This document shows positions 6,481 to 14,088 of a stretch of 16,011 nt of DNA, one piece after another. Each line of letters opens with the position of its first letter. Position 1 is the first letter of the stretch. Under the pieces are notes generated by a model that did no database searches, was not told the DNA's origin, and was given only the letters and a program-made list of their open reading frames with translations. Source of the DNA: an uncultured Parabacteroides sp. (GTDB taxonomy: Bacteria; Bacteroidota; Bacteroidia; Bacteroidales; Tannerellaceae); the NCBI GenBank assembly GCA_900552465.1, contig URZO01000091.1:1-16011 (forward strand), written 5' to 3'. The translations under genes were made by a program, and so were the position numbers.

Positions 6481-8025
6481 ATGAAAACCAATAATAACTA
6501 CATCTTTGGTATCACCCTGGTGGCCACACTGGGTGGATTACTATTCGGATATGATACGGCAGTGATATCCGGGACGGTCGAATCGCTGCGTAAATTCTTT
6601 ATTGAACCTTTCGGATTACCTTTAGACCAGGCGAACGCGTTGGAAGGTTTTGTTGTGAGCAGTGCCCTGATCGGTTGTATCCTGGGCGCCTCTTTTGCCG
6701 GCTGGATCAGCCAGCGGTATGGACGGAGGCCGACGCTTATCCTGGCAGCCGTGTTGTTCCTGTTGTCGGCTGTCGGTTCGGCATGGCCGGAACTCTTCGT
6801 CGGGATGCCGGGGAGTGGAGATCATACTTTTATGTATCCTTTTGTGTGTTATCGTATTCTCGGGGGCATCGGTGTCGGGCTGGCATCTATGGTTTCTCCG
6901 ATGTATATTGCCGAGATGGCACCTGCCGACAGGCGGGGGAACCTGGTGTCGTGGAACCAGTTTGCCATTATCTTCGGTATGCTTGTTGTCTACTTTGTGA
7001 ACTACAGTATCGCTTTGCAGGGAGATGCTGCGTGGCTCAATTCGATCGGCTGGCGCTGGATGTTTGCGTCTGAGATTATTCCGGCTCTGCTCTTCTTTGT
7101 CCTGCTGATGTTCGTGCCGGAGACACCCCGCTATCTGGTGATGCGCGGGAAGACGGAAAAAGCCTTGTCTGTCCTGAACCGTTTGATGGGGAAGGAGAGT
7201 GCCGGGTCCGAACTGGAAGAAATCAAGGAAAGTTTCAAGAGACAGGAACCTTCCATGCGTCCTTATTTCCTGTTTATGGGGATGTGGCTGGTGTTGTTCC
7301 TGCTTTCGTACGGAGCGTTGGAACTGGCCGGCAATACAAGTGCGTTGGAGATAGCCCTGATCGGCAGCTTCTTTGTCTCGTTGGTGTTCCCGATCCGTTC
7401 TTTCGGGATGCTGATTATTATTGTCGGCGTGTTGTTGTCCGGTTTCCAGCAGTTTGTCGGGATCAATGTCGTGCTCTATTATGCACCGGAGATATTTAAG
7501 ACGATGGGAGCCGCCACCGATGCCGCCCTGTTGCAGCAGATCGTGGTGGGAGCTGTGAATCTTTCCTTTACCGTGCTGGCTATCTTTACGGTCGACAAGT
7601 TCGGACGTCGTCCGCTGATGATTATCGGGGCATTGATTATGGCTGTTTCGATGATGGTTTTGGGAACGACGTTCTATACGCATTCCGTCGGCATCGGTTC
7701 GTTGGTCTGCATGTTGGTCTATACGGCCGGTTTTGCCATGTCGTGGGGACCGGTCTGCTGGGTTTTGCTGGCAGAGATTTTCCCGAATACGATCCGTTCG
7801 ACGGTGATGAGCATTGCCGTTGCCGGGCAGTGGATCGCCAATTTCCTTGTTTCCTGGACTTTCCCGATGCTGGATAAGAACCAATATCTGACGGAAACGT
7901 TCAATCATGGCATGGCTTACTGGATTTATGGCATCATGGGTATCCTGGCCGCCTTGTTTATCTGGAAGTTTGTGCCCGAAACGAAAGGAAAGACATTGGA
8001 ACAGATGGAACAGTATTGGAAATAA
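6481..8025 (+). CDS. xylE: D-xylose/H+ symporter, sugar porter family
   Basis: Inner-membrane MFS sugar porter importing xylose with protons. Signatures in the 514-residue protein: LFGYDTAVISG (21-31), QRYGRRP (78-84), YIAEMAP..RRG (142-153), PETPRYL (213-219), QQFVGIN (323-329), DKFGRRP (372-378), SWGPVCW (421-427) and the terminal PETKGKT (499-505). Aligned by eye, the xylose contacts known from E. coli XylE are all present: F22, Q160, Q323, Q324, N329, Y333, G423, W427, Q450 and W451. The second half is offset +35 from E. coli but the first half about -8, because some 43 extra residues sit in the central loop between helices 6 and 7. They contain two hydrophobic segments (about 261-280 and 288-303), so the protein may have 14 rather than 12 membrane spans. 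Last gene of the xylose operon, 73 nt after xylA beyond a hairpin. Confidence 0.92.
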   Translation: MKTNNNYIFGITLVATLGGLLFGYDTAVISGTVESLRKFFIEPFGLPLDQANALEGFVVSSALIGCILGASFAGWISQRYGRRPTLILAAVLFLLSAVGSAWPELFVGMPGSGDHTFMYPFVCYRILGGIGVGLASMVSPMYIAEMAPADRRGNLVSWNQFAIIFGMLVVYFVNYSIALQGDAAWLNSIGWRWMFASEIIPALLFFVLLMFVPETPRYLVMRGKTEKALSVLNRLMGKESAGSELEEIKESFKRQEPSMRPYFLFMGMWLVLFLLSYGALELAGNTSALEIALIGSFFVSLVFPIRSFGMLIIIVGVLLSGFQQFVGINVVLYYAPEIFKTMGAATDAALLQQIVVGAVNLSFTVLAIFTVDKFGRRPLMIIGALIMAVSMMVLGTTFYTHSVGIGSLVCMLVYTAGFAMSWGPVCWVLLAEIFPNTIRSTVMSIAVAGQWIANFLVSWTFPMLDKNQYLTETFNHGMAYWIYGIMGILAALFIWKFVPETKGKTLEQMEQYWK

Positions 8026-8030
8026 TTCAG

Positions 8031-8038
8031 TAAGTTTG
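8031..8038 (+). promoter_or_regulatory. mtgA promoter, Bacteroidetes-type -7 box
   Basis: TAAGTTTG matches TAnnTTTG and ends 28 nt before the mtgA ATG, starting only 5 nt after the xylE stop. It suggests that mtgA-lipB-dus is transcribed independently of the xylose operon. No canonical -33 is seen, and readthrough from xylE cannot be excluded as no terminator lies in the 41-nt gap. Confidence 0.5.
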
Positions 8039-8066
8039 CCGGCAGAATAGAGTAGGATAGATATAA

Positions 8067-8861
8067 ATGCACATACTGAAGAAAATATTGATATGGAGCC
8101 GGAACCTGTTGTTGTTCCTGTTTATATCCAGTTTGCTGGCTGTCGTGGCCTATCGGTTTGTTCCTGTTTATTATACTCCGCTGATGTTTATCCGGATGTA
8201 TGAACAGTTTCAGGCAGGCAAGCCTTTCAAACTGGAACATAAGTGGGTCCCGATGAAAAAGATCGCCCAACCTTTAGCGCAGGCGGTCGTTGCGTCGGAA
8301 GATAACCTCTTTCTCGATCATCACGGGTTCGATATGACACAAATCCAGCAAGCCCGTGCCGATGCCGAGAAAGGCAAACGTGTACGTGGTGCCAGCACAA
8401 TCTCGCAGCAGACAGCCAAGAACGTATTCCTCTGGCCCGGAAAGACCTATCTGCGCAAGGGAATAGAAGCCTACTTCACCGTCCTGATCGAATGGATCTG
8501 GGGAAAGGAGCGCATCATGGAAGTATATCTGAACTCGATCGAGATGGGAGACGGGATTTATGGTGCCGAAGCGGTTGCACAGGTGCATTTCAGGAAGCCC
8601 GCCTATAAACTGACGAAGGAGGAAGCGGCTTTGATTGCCGCCACGCTCCCCAATCCCCGCAGGTTCAATTCGGCAAAGCCTTCGCCCTATATGCTGAAGC
8701 GGCAGGCGAAGATCATGTCGCTCATGGGTAAGTTGCTCAAGATCGAAATGGGGCACGATAGCGGCGACCCCGATCCTGAATCCGGCAGCAAGAAGGTGCG
8801 CAAACGGAAGAAGTTCCGGGCAGACGCAAATGTATTTACACAAGAATGGAAATCATTATGA
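8067..8861 (+). CDS. mtgA: monofunctional peptidoglycan glycosyltransferase
   Basis: Polymerises lipid II into glycan strands at the periplasmic face of the inner membrane (GT51 family). The 264-residue protein has one N-terminal membrane anchor (about 12-32) and then the GT51 motifs in order: ASEDNLFLDHHGFD (77-90), with E78 as expected catalytic base; RGASTISQQTAKNVFLW (107-123); RKGIEAYFTVLIEWIWGKERIMEVYLN (130-156), with the second conserved glutamate E134; and YGAEAVAQVHFRKPAYKLTKEEAALIAATLPNP (165-197). No transpeptidase domain follows, so this is MtgA rather than a class A penicillin-binding protein. After residue 228 there is a short acidic stretch and then a strongly basic tail (KKVRKRKKFR, 242-251), somewhat longer than the enzyme needs. 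Its stop overlaps the likely lipB start by 4 bp (ATGA). Confidence 0.94.
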   Translation: MHILKKILIWSRNLLLFLFISSLLAVVAYRFVPVYYTPLMFIRMYEQFQAGKPFKLEHKWVPMKKIAQPLAQAVVASEDNLFLDHHGFDMTQIQQARADAEKGKRVRGASTISQQTAKNVFLWPGKTYLRKGIEAYFTVLIEWIWGKERIMEVYLNSIEMGDGIYGAEAVAQVHFRKPAYKLTKEEAALIAATLPNPRRFNSAKPSPYMLKRQAKIMSLMGKLLKIEMGHDSGDPDPESGSKKVRKRKKFRADANVFTQEWKSL

Positions 8862-9523
8862 ATCACTTTGTATATCACGACCTCGGACGTATCGGGTATG
8901 AGGAGGCGCTGGGGCGTCAGACGGCAGCTTTCAATGCACTGCTTGAGGCGAAGGCTCAAAACAGTTCCGCCGAAAACTGCCTGTTCTTCTGCGAACACTT
9001 GCCGGTGCTGACGATCGGCAAAAGCGGGAAAGACACCAATCTCCTGATACCGGAAGAGTTGCTTGCCGGGCGCGGTATCTCTTTCTACCATATCAACCGG
9101 GGAGGGGACATCACCTATCATGGCCCCGGACAGATCACCGGCTATCCGGTGTTCGATCTCGATTGCTGGAAGTTGGGGTTAAAGCAATATATCGAGCGGT
9201 TGGAAGAAACGATTATCCGCTTTCTTGCCCTTTACGATATTAAAGGTGAGCGATTGCCGGGCGCGACAGGTGTCTGGATCGATCCCGATGTGTCGGGGAA
9301 GGCGCGCAAGATCTGTGCGATCGGCGTGAAAAGCAGCCGCTTCGTGACGATGCACGGCTTTGCGTTGAACATCAATACCGATCTGAGCTATTTTTCCCTG
9401 ATCAATCCTTGCGGCTTCAAAGATAAGGGCGTCACTTCCTTAGAAAAGGAACTGGGCGCGGAGCAGGATTTCGAGCTGGCGAAAGCCCGTCTTCATTCAC
9501 TCTTTTTAGAAATGTTCCCCTGA
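8858..9523 (+). CDS. lipB: lipoyl(octanoyl) transferase
   Basis: Transfers octanoate from octanoyl-ACP to lipoyl domains of enzymes such as 2-oxoacid dehydrogenases and the glycine cleavage H protein; cytoplasmic, first step of protein lipoylation. In the 221-residue form, the substrate motif RGGDITYHGPGQ lies at 81-92, the conserved lysine of KICAIGVK at 151, MHGFALNI at 165-172 and the catalytic cysteine of INPCGF at 185, matching the Lys/Cys pair of the family. Start chosen at 8858, where ATGA overlaps the mtgA stop, giving MNHFVYHDLG. An in-frame ATG at 8846 would add four residues (MEII) and cannot be excluded. The stop overlaps the next start (TGATG), so translation of mtgA, lipB and dus is probably coupled. 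The partner lipA is not in the window. Confidence 0.95.
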   Translation: MNHFVYHDLGRIGYEEALGRQTAAFNALLEAKAQNSSAENCLFFCEHLPVLTIGKSGKDTNLLIPEELLAGRGISFYHINRGGDITYHGPGQITGYPVFDLDCWKLGLKQYIERLEETIIRFLALYDIKGERLPGATGVWIDPDVSGKARKICAIGVKSSRFVTMHGFALNINTDLSYFSLINPCGFKDKGVTSLEKELGAEQDFELAKARLHSLFLEMFP

Positions 9524-10467
9524 TGCCTTATACAATCCATTTTGCCCCTTTGCAGGGATATACCGATGCGGTGTATAGAGAGGCTCATGCGCAAGTCTTC
9601 GGCGGAGTTGAAACCTATTATACCCCTTTCGTCCGCCTGGAAAAGGAGGGTTTCCGGAATAAGGAGCTTCGCGATATCGCCCCGGAAGGGAATCTGTCGG
9701 CTCCGGTCGTCCCTCAGTTGATCGCCTCTTCGCCCGAAGAGTTTCGCCGGATCGCCACCTTGTTTCAGGAACAGGGCTACCGGCATGCCGATATAAACAT
9801 GGGATGCCCTTTCCCCATGCAGGCACGCCAACATAGGGGTGCCGGAATATTGCCTTATCCCGATGAGGCGAGGAAGATGCTGGAAGCAGTCTGTGAATTT
9901 CCGGAGATGCGGTTCTCCGTTAAACTGCGCTTAGGGTGGGATTCGGCAGATGAGGCGCAGGCTCTCCTCCCTTTCCTGAATGAATTGCCGCTCACGCATC
10001 TAACGCTGCATCCGAGGATTGGCACGCAGCAGTATAAAGGCAGTACGGATCTCGATGCTTTCTCCCGTTTCTATGATCGATGTGCCCATCCGCTGTTCTA
10101 TAACGGCGATATCCATACACTTGCGGATATTCATTCGGTCACCGCCCGCTTCCCCCGCCTGAAAGGTGTGATGCTGGGACGCGGCTTGCTTTCTTTTCCC
10201 TGGCTGGCGGCAGAATATTCGTCCGGTATCCCTCTCTCTATGCAAGAGAAGAGGGATCGGTTACAGACTTTTCATGCGTTGCTGTTGGAAAGATACAGTT
10301 CCCGTCTGGAAGGCGGGGAGCATCAGGTATTGGATAAAATCAAAACCGTTTGGGATTATCTGTTGCCTGATGCCGAAAAGAGATTAAGGAAGAAAGTCCT
10401 TAAAAGTACCCGCCTGACTGCATATACAGAAGCTGTAAGGGAAATGGTATTGAATTGTGAATTATGA
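9523..10467 (+). CDS. dus: tRNA-dihydrouridine synthase family protein
   Basis: FMN-dependent enzyme expected to reduce specific uridines to dihydrouridine in tRNA. The 314-residue protein shows the Dus TIM-barrel signatures: FAPLQGYTDAVYR (7-19), PQLIASS (64-70), DINMGCPFP (90-98) with the catalytic cysteine C95, SVKLRLGWD (132-140) with FMN-contacting K134, LHPRIGTQQYKG (162-173) with H163, NGDI (194-197), and the phosphate-binding MLGRGLL (217-223). A helical RNA-binding domain follows. The subfamily (DusA, B or C) and hence the target uridine cannot be fixed by eye. Start ATG overlaps the lipB stop by one base. The last codons (N-C-E-L-stop) lie in the left arm of the inverted repeat at 10451-10499, so the native C-terminus may have been altered by that repeat. 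Convergent with xth. Confidence 0.92.
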   Translation: MPYTIHFAPLQGYTDAVYREAHAQVFGGVETYYTPFVRLEKEGFRNKELRDIAPEGNLSAPVVPQLIASSPEEFRRIATLFQEQGYRHADINMGCPFPMQARQHRGAGILPYPDEARKMLEAVCEFPEMRFSVKLRLGWDSADEAQALLPFLNELPLTHLTLHPRIGTQQYKGSTDLDAFSRFYDRCAHPLFYNGDIHTLADIHSVTARFPRLKGVMLGRGLLSFPWLAAEYSSGIPLSMQEKRDRLQTFHALLLERYSSRLEGGEHQVLDKIKTVWDYLLPDAEKRLRKKVLKSTRLTAYTEAVREMVLNCEL

Positions 10468-10499
10468 GTTGTAATTTCCCATTCATAATTCACAATTCA
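10451..10499. terminator. 17-bp perfect inverted repeat shared by the dus and xth 3' ends
   Basis: TGAATTGTGAATTATGA (10451-10467) and its exact complement TCATAATTCACAATTCA (10483-10499) flank a 15-nt loop. The left arm contains the dus stop codon, the right arm the xth stop codon, and each encodes Asn-Cys-Glu-Leu-stop. A hairpin can form in transcripts from either side, so it may act as a bidirectional terminator, though no T-tract follows. The sequence style resembles short AT-rich interspersed repeats of Bacteroidetes (recollection, not searched). Confidence 0.75.
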
Positions 10500-11253
10500 C
10501 CTCAATTCCCGCCGGGCAATGATCCGAGTGGACAGCCTCGTTCAGGATATAGGCCGCCTCGACCTGCGGTTTCAGCGGCTCGCTGACCATGCAGTAATCG
10601 ATACGCCACCCTTTGTTTTTGGCACGGGCGCTGAACCGGTAGCTCCACCACGTATATTGTTGTTTGTCCGGATTGAGCAGACGGAACGTATCGACATATC
10701 CGGCATTCAGGAAGCGGGTCATCCATTCGCGTTCCTCCGGAAGGAAGCCGCTGTTCGTGGCGTTACGCACCGGGTCGTGGATGTCGATCGCTTCGTGGCA
10801 TATATTGTAGTCTCCGCACAGGATCAGCTTCGGACGTGACTTTTGCAGCTTCGTTACATAGCTCTGGAAATCTTCCAGCCATTCCATTTTGAAACCCTGC
10901 CGTTCCTCGCCGCTTGTTCCCGAAGGATGATAGACGCTGATAATCGACATATCGCCGAAGTCCGCCCGGATAAAACGTCCTTCGTTGTCGTACTTTTCTA
11001 TCCCCATTCCATATTCCACATGGTCCGGATCCCGGCGGCTCAGGATCGCCACACCGCTGTATCCTTTCTTCTGTGCGCTGAAAAGCCATGCCTTATAGCC
11101 AAGCTGTTCGAATGCCTCGGCCGGGAATTGATCCGGTTGTAACTTGGTTTCCTGCAGGCAAAGCACGTCGGGAAGTTCCTGTGCGAGCCATTCGGGAAGT
11201 CCTTTTCCGACGGCGGCACGCAGTCCGTTTACGTTGTATGTTATAATCTTCAT
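10483..11253 (-). CDS. xth: exodeoxyribonuclease III / AP endonuclease
   Basis: Base-excision-repair nuclease that cuts 5' to abasic sites and trims 3' ends in duplex DNA; Mg2+-dependent member of the endonuclease/exonuclease/phosphatase fold. In the 256-residue protein the catalytic set is complete: N7 (YNVNGLRAA), E35 (CLQETKL), Y108 with VYHPSG, D148 and N150 (CGDYNICH), D219 (WRIDYCMVS) and the D244/H245 pair (HSDHCPAG). Length is normal for the ExoIII/ExoA family. The final residues N-C-E-L are read from the right arm of the inverted repeat at 10451-10499 and duplicate the C-terminus of the convergent dus product. It stands alone, with a -7 box 25 nt upstream of the ATG and a long inverted repeat separating it from the efflux operon upstream. 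Confidence 0.95.
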   Translation of the reverse strand: MKIITYNVNGLRAAVGKGLPEWLAQELPDVLCLQETKLQPDQFPAEAFEQLGYKAWLFSAQKKGYSGVAILSRRDPDHVEYGMGIEKYDNEGRFIRADFGDMSIISVYHPSGTSGEERQGFKMEWLEDFQSYVTKLQKSRPKLILCGDYNICHEAIDIHDPVRNATNSGFLPEEREWMTRFLNAGYVDTFRLLNPDKQQYTWWSYRFSARAKNKGWRIDYCMVSEPLKPQVEAAYILNEAVHSDHCPAGIEVNCEL

Positions 11254-11278
11254 ATTTCAATGATTTAGAATGATAGTA

Positions 11279-11286
11279 CAAATATA
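11279..11286 (-). promoter_or_regulatory. xth promoter, Bacteroidetes-type -7 box
   Basis: TATATTTG on the minus strand, a full TAnnTTTG match, ends 25 nt before the xth ATG. No clear -33 TTTG is present; that region borders the palindromic element at 11303-11354. Confidence 0.55.
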
Positions 11287-11302
11287 ATCAAATCCCCTGA
11301 AT

Positions 11303-11354
11303 ATAGTTATGGTTCAGGCAGATCATAACTATCATCCGCCTGAACCATAACTAT
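11303..11354. repeat. 52-bp palindromic element between the efflux operon and xth
   Basis: ATAGTTATGGTTCAGGC (11303-11319) and its exact complement (11338-11354) form 17-bp perfect arms; after one mismatch, GAT/ATC pair as well, leaving a 10-nt centre. The centre carries another CATAACTAT, also present in the right arm, so the unit occurs three times. CCCCTG (11294-11299) and CAGGGG (11367-11372) could extend the pairing outward. It lies 24 bp past the emrB stop and upstream of the xth -7 box. It could terminate the efflux transcript, but no strong T-tract follows on the minus strand. Confidence 0.65.
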
Positions 11355-11378
11355 GAGGTAGATAGACAGGGGGGAATA

Positions 11379-12983
11379 TTATACCATATCTTCGCCTGTC
11401 CGTACGATAGCGACTTTCAGGGTCTTGTGGAACGGGATGAACCGGGAGACTACTGCCATGATGATGGTAAAGAGCAGGGTGTAGCCGATCAGGGTTTTCA
11501 GCCCTAAGAGGAGGCCTTGCACCTGCAAAGTGTTGTAGAGCGTATTGGTGGCCAGCTGCGTGGCATCTTCCAAAGGACGGCCCTGGGCCAGTGCATTATT
11601 GAGCGCCTGGGTATATTGGCCGGCGGCCAGCGGATTGTCCATGCGCATGGTTTCGGAGAGAACGGACATCGACTGCAACTGCATCCGGTAGATCATGTTA
11701 TTGAAGAACGAGGCGGCGAGCGCAGGTGCGAGAGCCGACCGGAAAGTGATCAGGAAAAAGGCATTGTAGATCGTCAGCTTCGGGTCCATATCTTCCACCA
11801 CATAGACACCGAAGGCGATAAAGAGGATCAGCATTCCCATTCCGCGAAAGAACATCGGCAGGTAGAGCATTTCGTAGGTCCCGTCCGGGCGTATGCCGAA
11901 ATAGAGGATCGCCAGGTAGATGGCGAAGCAGGTCATGCCCCAGGCTATCAGCCGCCTGAAACGCCACCGCTGCCACTTGAACCACCAGAAGCAGATAATG
12001 GCTCCGCAGATGAAACCGGGCAGCATCCAAAGATAGAGCGAGTTGGCATGCACGCTATCTATCCTGAGCACCGAGTTCAGATAACTCGTGAGCAGCGAGC
12101 TGGAAGAAGAAAGCACCATTGTAATCACCATGAACAGGTATCCGATCAGCGCCTTGCTATTGTTCAGAACCGTGAGGCGTATATAAGGGACTTTACGCAC
12201 CTTCTGTCGGTAGACAAAAAGCCATACGAGCACAGGGATGATACAGGTGTAAGCCACTATCTTTTCTGACGAGAACCAGTCGAGCGTCTTGCCGTAGGTC
12301 GCCACATAGATAATCATCAACAGAGCTGTCGATCCTAACAGCATGCTCTTCCAGTCGATCTCGCGGAAAGGGAAACTGATTGGACGGCGGGCATAGCGGA
12401 AACAGATGAGGACGAACAGGATTGCCACCAGCAAGAGGATGATCACGAAATAATACATATACTGCCACTGGTAGGAGTAGGCAAGCTGCGCCGTCAACGC
12501 CATCGAGATCTGCCCGCCGGAGAATACCAGCGGATAGAAGTAGGCGTAGAACTCGCTACGGACATTCGACGGACTGAAGAACGGGCGTGTCATGATGATA
12601 AACTCCAGCATGACGAAGGCTTTCAGGATACCGATAAAGAAACTGCAGGCAATGACAATCTCCATTTTCGTCACGTTGGCACAGATCAGGCTGAGGATGA
12701 CTTGTAGCATAAGGTCGGTCAGCAGGACAGTCTTGGTTGTGATGACTAGCCGTAGCTTGGGAATGATCGGGTAGGCGATTGCCATACCGGCTGATGTGGC
12801 GTAATAGGCCATGCGGATGTCTTCGCTCATCACGCCCAGCGTGCCGGACACCTCGATGATGTCACCCGTATACGCCCCGTTGATCAACATGATAGGCAGG
12901 AGGATGACAAAGGCCGTGACAAGCCCCAGCCACTGGGGGACCCAGGGGCGGATCGGAACGTTCAGTGCTTGCAACCGGCTCAT
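11379..12983 (-). CDS. EmrB-like MFS multidrug exporter, DHA2 type
   Basis: Inner-membrane proton-driven drug exporter of the 14-helix DHA2 group, the pump of a tripartite system. The 534-residue protein is mostly hydrophobic, with segments spread over residues 17-515 and a long hydrophilic loop near 430-485 before the last helices, as in EmrB-type proteins. Family hallmarks are degenerate: where motif A (GxLxDRxGRR) is expected after helix 2 it reads PIIPKLRLVITTK (72-84), and the proline-glycine motif C is replaced by FSGGQISMALTAQ (154-166), though YQWQYMYY (171-178) recalls the usual WRWIF. Recognition rests on topology and context: 16 nt downstream of an EmrA-like adaptor and a TolC-like channel, under a MarR gene. 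Substrate unknown. Confidence 0.85.
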   Translation of the reverse strand: MSRLQALNVPIRPWVPQWLGLVTAFVILLPIMLINGAYTGDIIEVSGTLGVMSEDIRMAYYATSAGMAIAYPIIPKLRLVITTKTVLLTDLMLQVILSLICANVTKMEIVIACSFFIGILKAFVMLEFIIMTRPFFSPSNVRSEFYAYFYPLVFSGGQISMALTAQLAYSYQWQYMYYFVIILLLVAILFVLICFRYARRPISFPFREIDWKSMLLGSTALLMIIYVATYGKTLDWFSSEKIVAYTCIIPVLVWLFVYRQKVRKVPYIRLTVLNNSKALIGYLFMVITMVLSSSSSLLTSYLNSVLRIDSVHANSLYLWMLPGFICGAIICFWWFKWQRWRFRRLIAWGMTCFAIYLAILYFGIRPDGTYEMLYLPMFFRGMGMLILFIAFGVYVVEDMDPKLTIYNAFFLITFRSALAPALAASFFNNMIYRMQLQSMSVLSETMRMDNPLAAGQYTQALNNALAQGRPLEDATQLATNTLYNTLQVQGLLLGLKTLIGYTLLFTIIMAVVSRFIPFHKTLKVAIVRTGEDMV

Positions 12984-12999
12984 CTTCTATCTCTTGTTG

Positions 13000-14076
13000 T
13001 TAGTGTTTCAACAGGGCTTCCGTTTCCACCATCATACCGGCCCGGAGCAGTTGCATGTCTTCGGGTGAAACATCCTGCAGGTCGATGCGGACAGGGATGC
13101 GTTGCTGTATCTTGACGAAGTTGCCGGCTGAGTTGTCGGTCGGTACAAGGGAGTATTTGGAGCCGGTCGCTTCCGAGATGGCGGTGACGACGCCGTGGAA
13201 GGTGCGTTGCCGCCAGGCATCCACCTTGATAAGCACTTGCTGGCCGATGTAGATGTTGGGGATTTGTGTCTCTTTATAGTTGGCGGTTATCCATTTGTCC
13301 TGCCCGCGCACCAGGTAGGTGAGGGTTTGTCCGGCCTGGACCAACTGTCCCTTTTCGAGCGTGCGGCGGCCCATGTAGCCGTCGTATGGGGCGGTGACGA
13401 CGGTGTAGCTGAGGTTTAGCTCCGCCATTTCCAGTTCCGCTTCCTTACGGAGGATGGCGGCGTCGGCACTGCCTGTCTTCTTGTTTGTTTCGGAGTATTG
13501 GGACTGGGCGGCCTGCTTCTGGTGCGTCAGGGCTTCGTAGCGTGCCTGCATGGCTTCGTAGTCGGCCTTTACCTGTTCGTATTGCTGGCGGGAGACGGAT
13601 TCTTCTTTCAGGAGGTTGGCGTAGCGGCGGTAGTCTTGTTCGAGGTGCCAGAGGCGGGCTTTCGTCTCGGCTATATTGGCGTCTTGTACCGATACGTTTA
13701 CTTCCGAGGTGCGGATTCCTGAACCGAGTGCGTCGCGGACGGCGCGGGCGTCCATCAGGGCGGCTTCGGCATCCTTTTTTTTGATGCGGTACTCGCGGTC
13801 GTCGAGGATGAGAAGCGTGTCGCCGGCATGTACGAACTGATGCTCGGTGAAACGGACTTCCTGGATGTAGCCCGGCACGCGGATGTTGACCGGGATGACG
13901 TACTGGTCGACCACGGCGTCGTTTGTTATCTCGTAGTTGACATATTTCCAGAAGTAGTGGACCGTCCACGAGATACCTGCCAATACGAGAAGGATACAGA
14001 CGGTGTTCACGATGATGTTGCGGATCTTTATCCGTATCAGCTTCTTTCTTCTTTTATGATGGATGGATGTGCTCAT
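13000..14076 (-). CDS. EmrA/HlyD-type periplasmic adaptor
   Basis: Membrane-fusion protein expected to link the EmrB-like pump to the TolC-like channel across the periplasm. The 358-residue protein has a basic cytoplasmic N-terminus (HHKRRKKLIRIKIR), one membrane anchor (about 20-41), the opening strand TNDAVVDQYVIPVNIRVPGYI (51-71), two half-motifs of a biotinyl-lipoyl domain (about 61-93 and 224-256, the second being TVVTAPYDGYMGRRTLEKGQLVQAG), an intervening alpha-hairpin coiled coil (about 94-222) and a C-terminal beta-barrel ending in a GNFVKIQQRIPVRIDL stretch (318-333) typical of EmrA. The single anchor and absence of a lipobox fit EmrA rather than the lipoprotein AcrA type. It starts 12 nt after tolC and ends 16 nt before the pump gene. 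Confidence 0.92.
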   Translation of the reverse strand: MSTSIHHKRRKKLIRIKIRNIIVNTVCILLVLAGISWTVHYFWKYVNYEITNDAVVDQYVIPVNIRVPGYIQEVRFTEHQFVHAGDTLLILDDREYRIKKKDAEAALMDARAVRDALGSGIRTSEVNVSVQDANIAETKARLWHLEQDYRRYANLLKEESVSRQQYEQVKADYEAMQARYEALTHQKQAAQSQYSETNKKTGSADAAILRKEAELEMAELNLSYTVVTAPYDGYMGRRTLEKGQLVQAGQTLTYLVRGQDKWITANYKETQIPNIYIGQQVLIKVDAWRQRTFHGVVTAISEATGSKYSLVPTDNSAGNFVKIQQRIPVRIDLQDVSPEDMQLLRAGMMVETEALLKH

Positions 14077-14088
14077 TTTGTTATGTGT

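Noticed and set aside
6622..7908. 428-codon open frame on the minus strand opposite xylE
   Set aside because: It is wholly antisense to a sugar porter with intact family motifs. Its product is rich in His, Gln, Arg and Asp with no recognisable domain, as expected from the complement of a membrane-protein gene.
11303..11354. Palindromic element read as a tRNA or riboswitch
   Set aside because: No cloverleaf or conserved aptamer core is visible; it is a simple near-perfect palindrome with an internal repeat.
13445..13969. Minus-strand 174-codon frame inside the adaptor gene
   Set aside because: Arg/Pro-rich shadow frame of a GC-rich coding region, overlapping the EmrA-like gene in another frame on the same strand.
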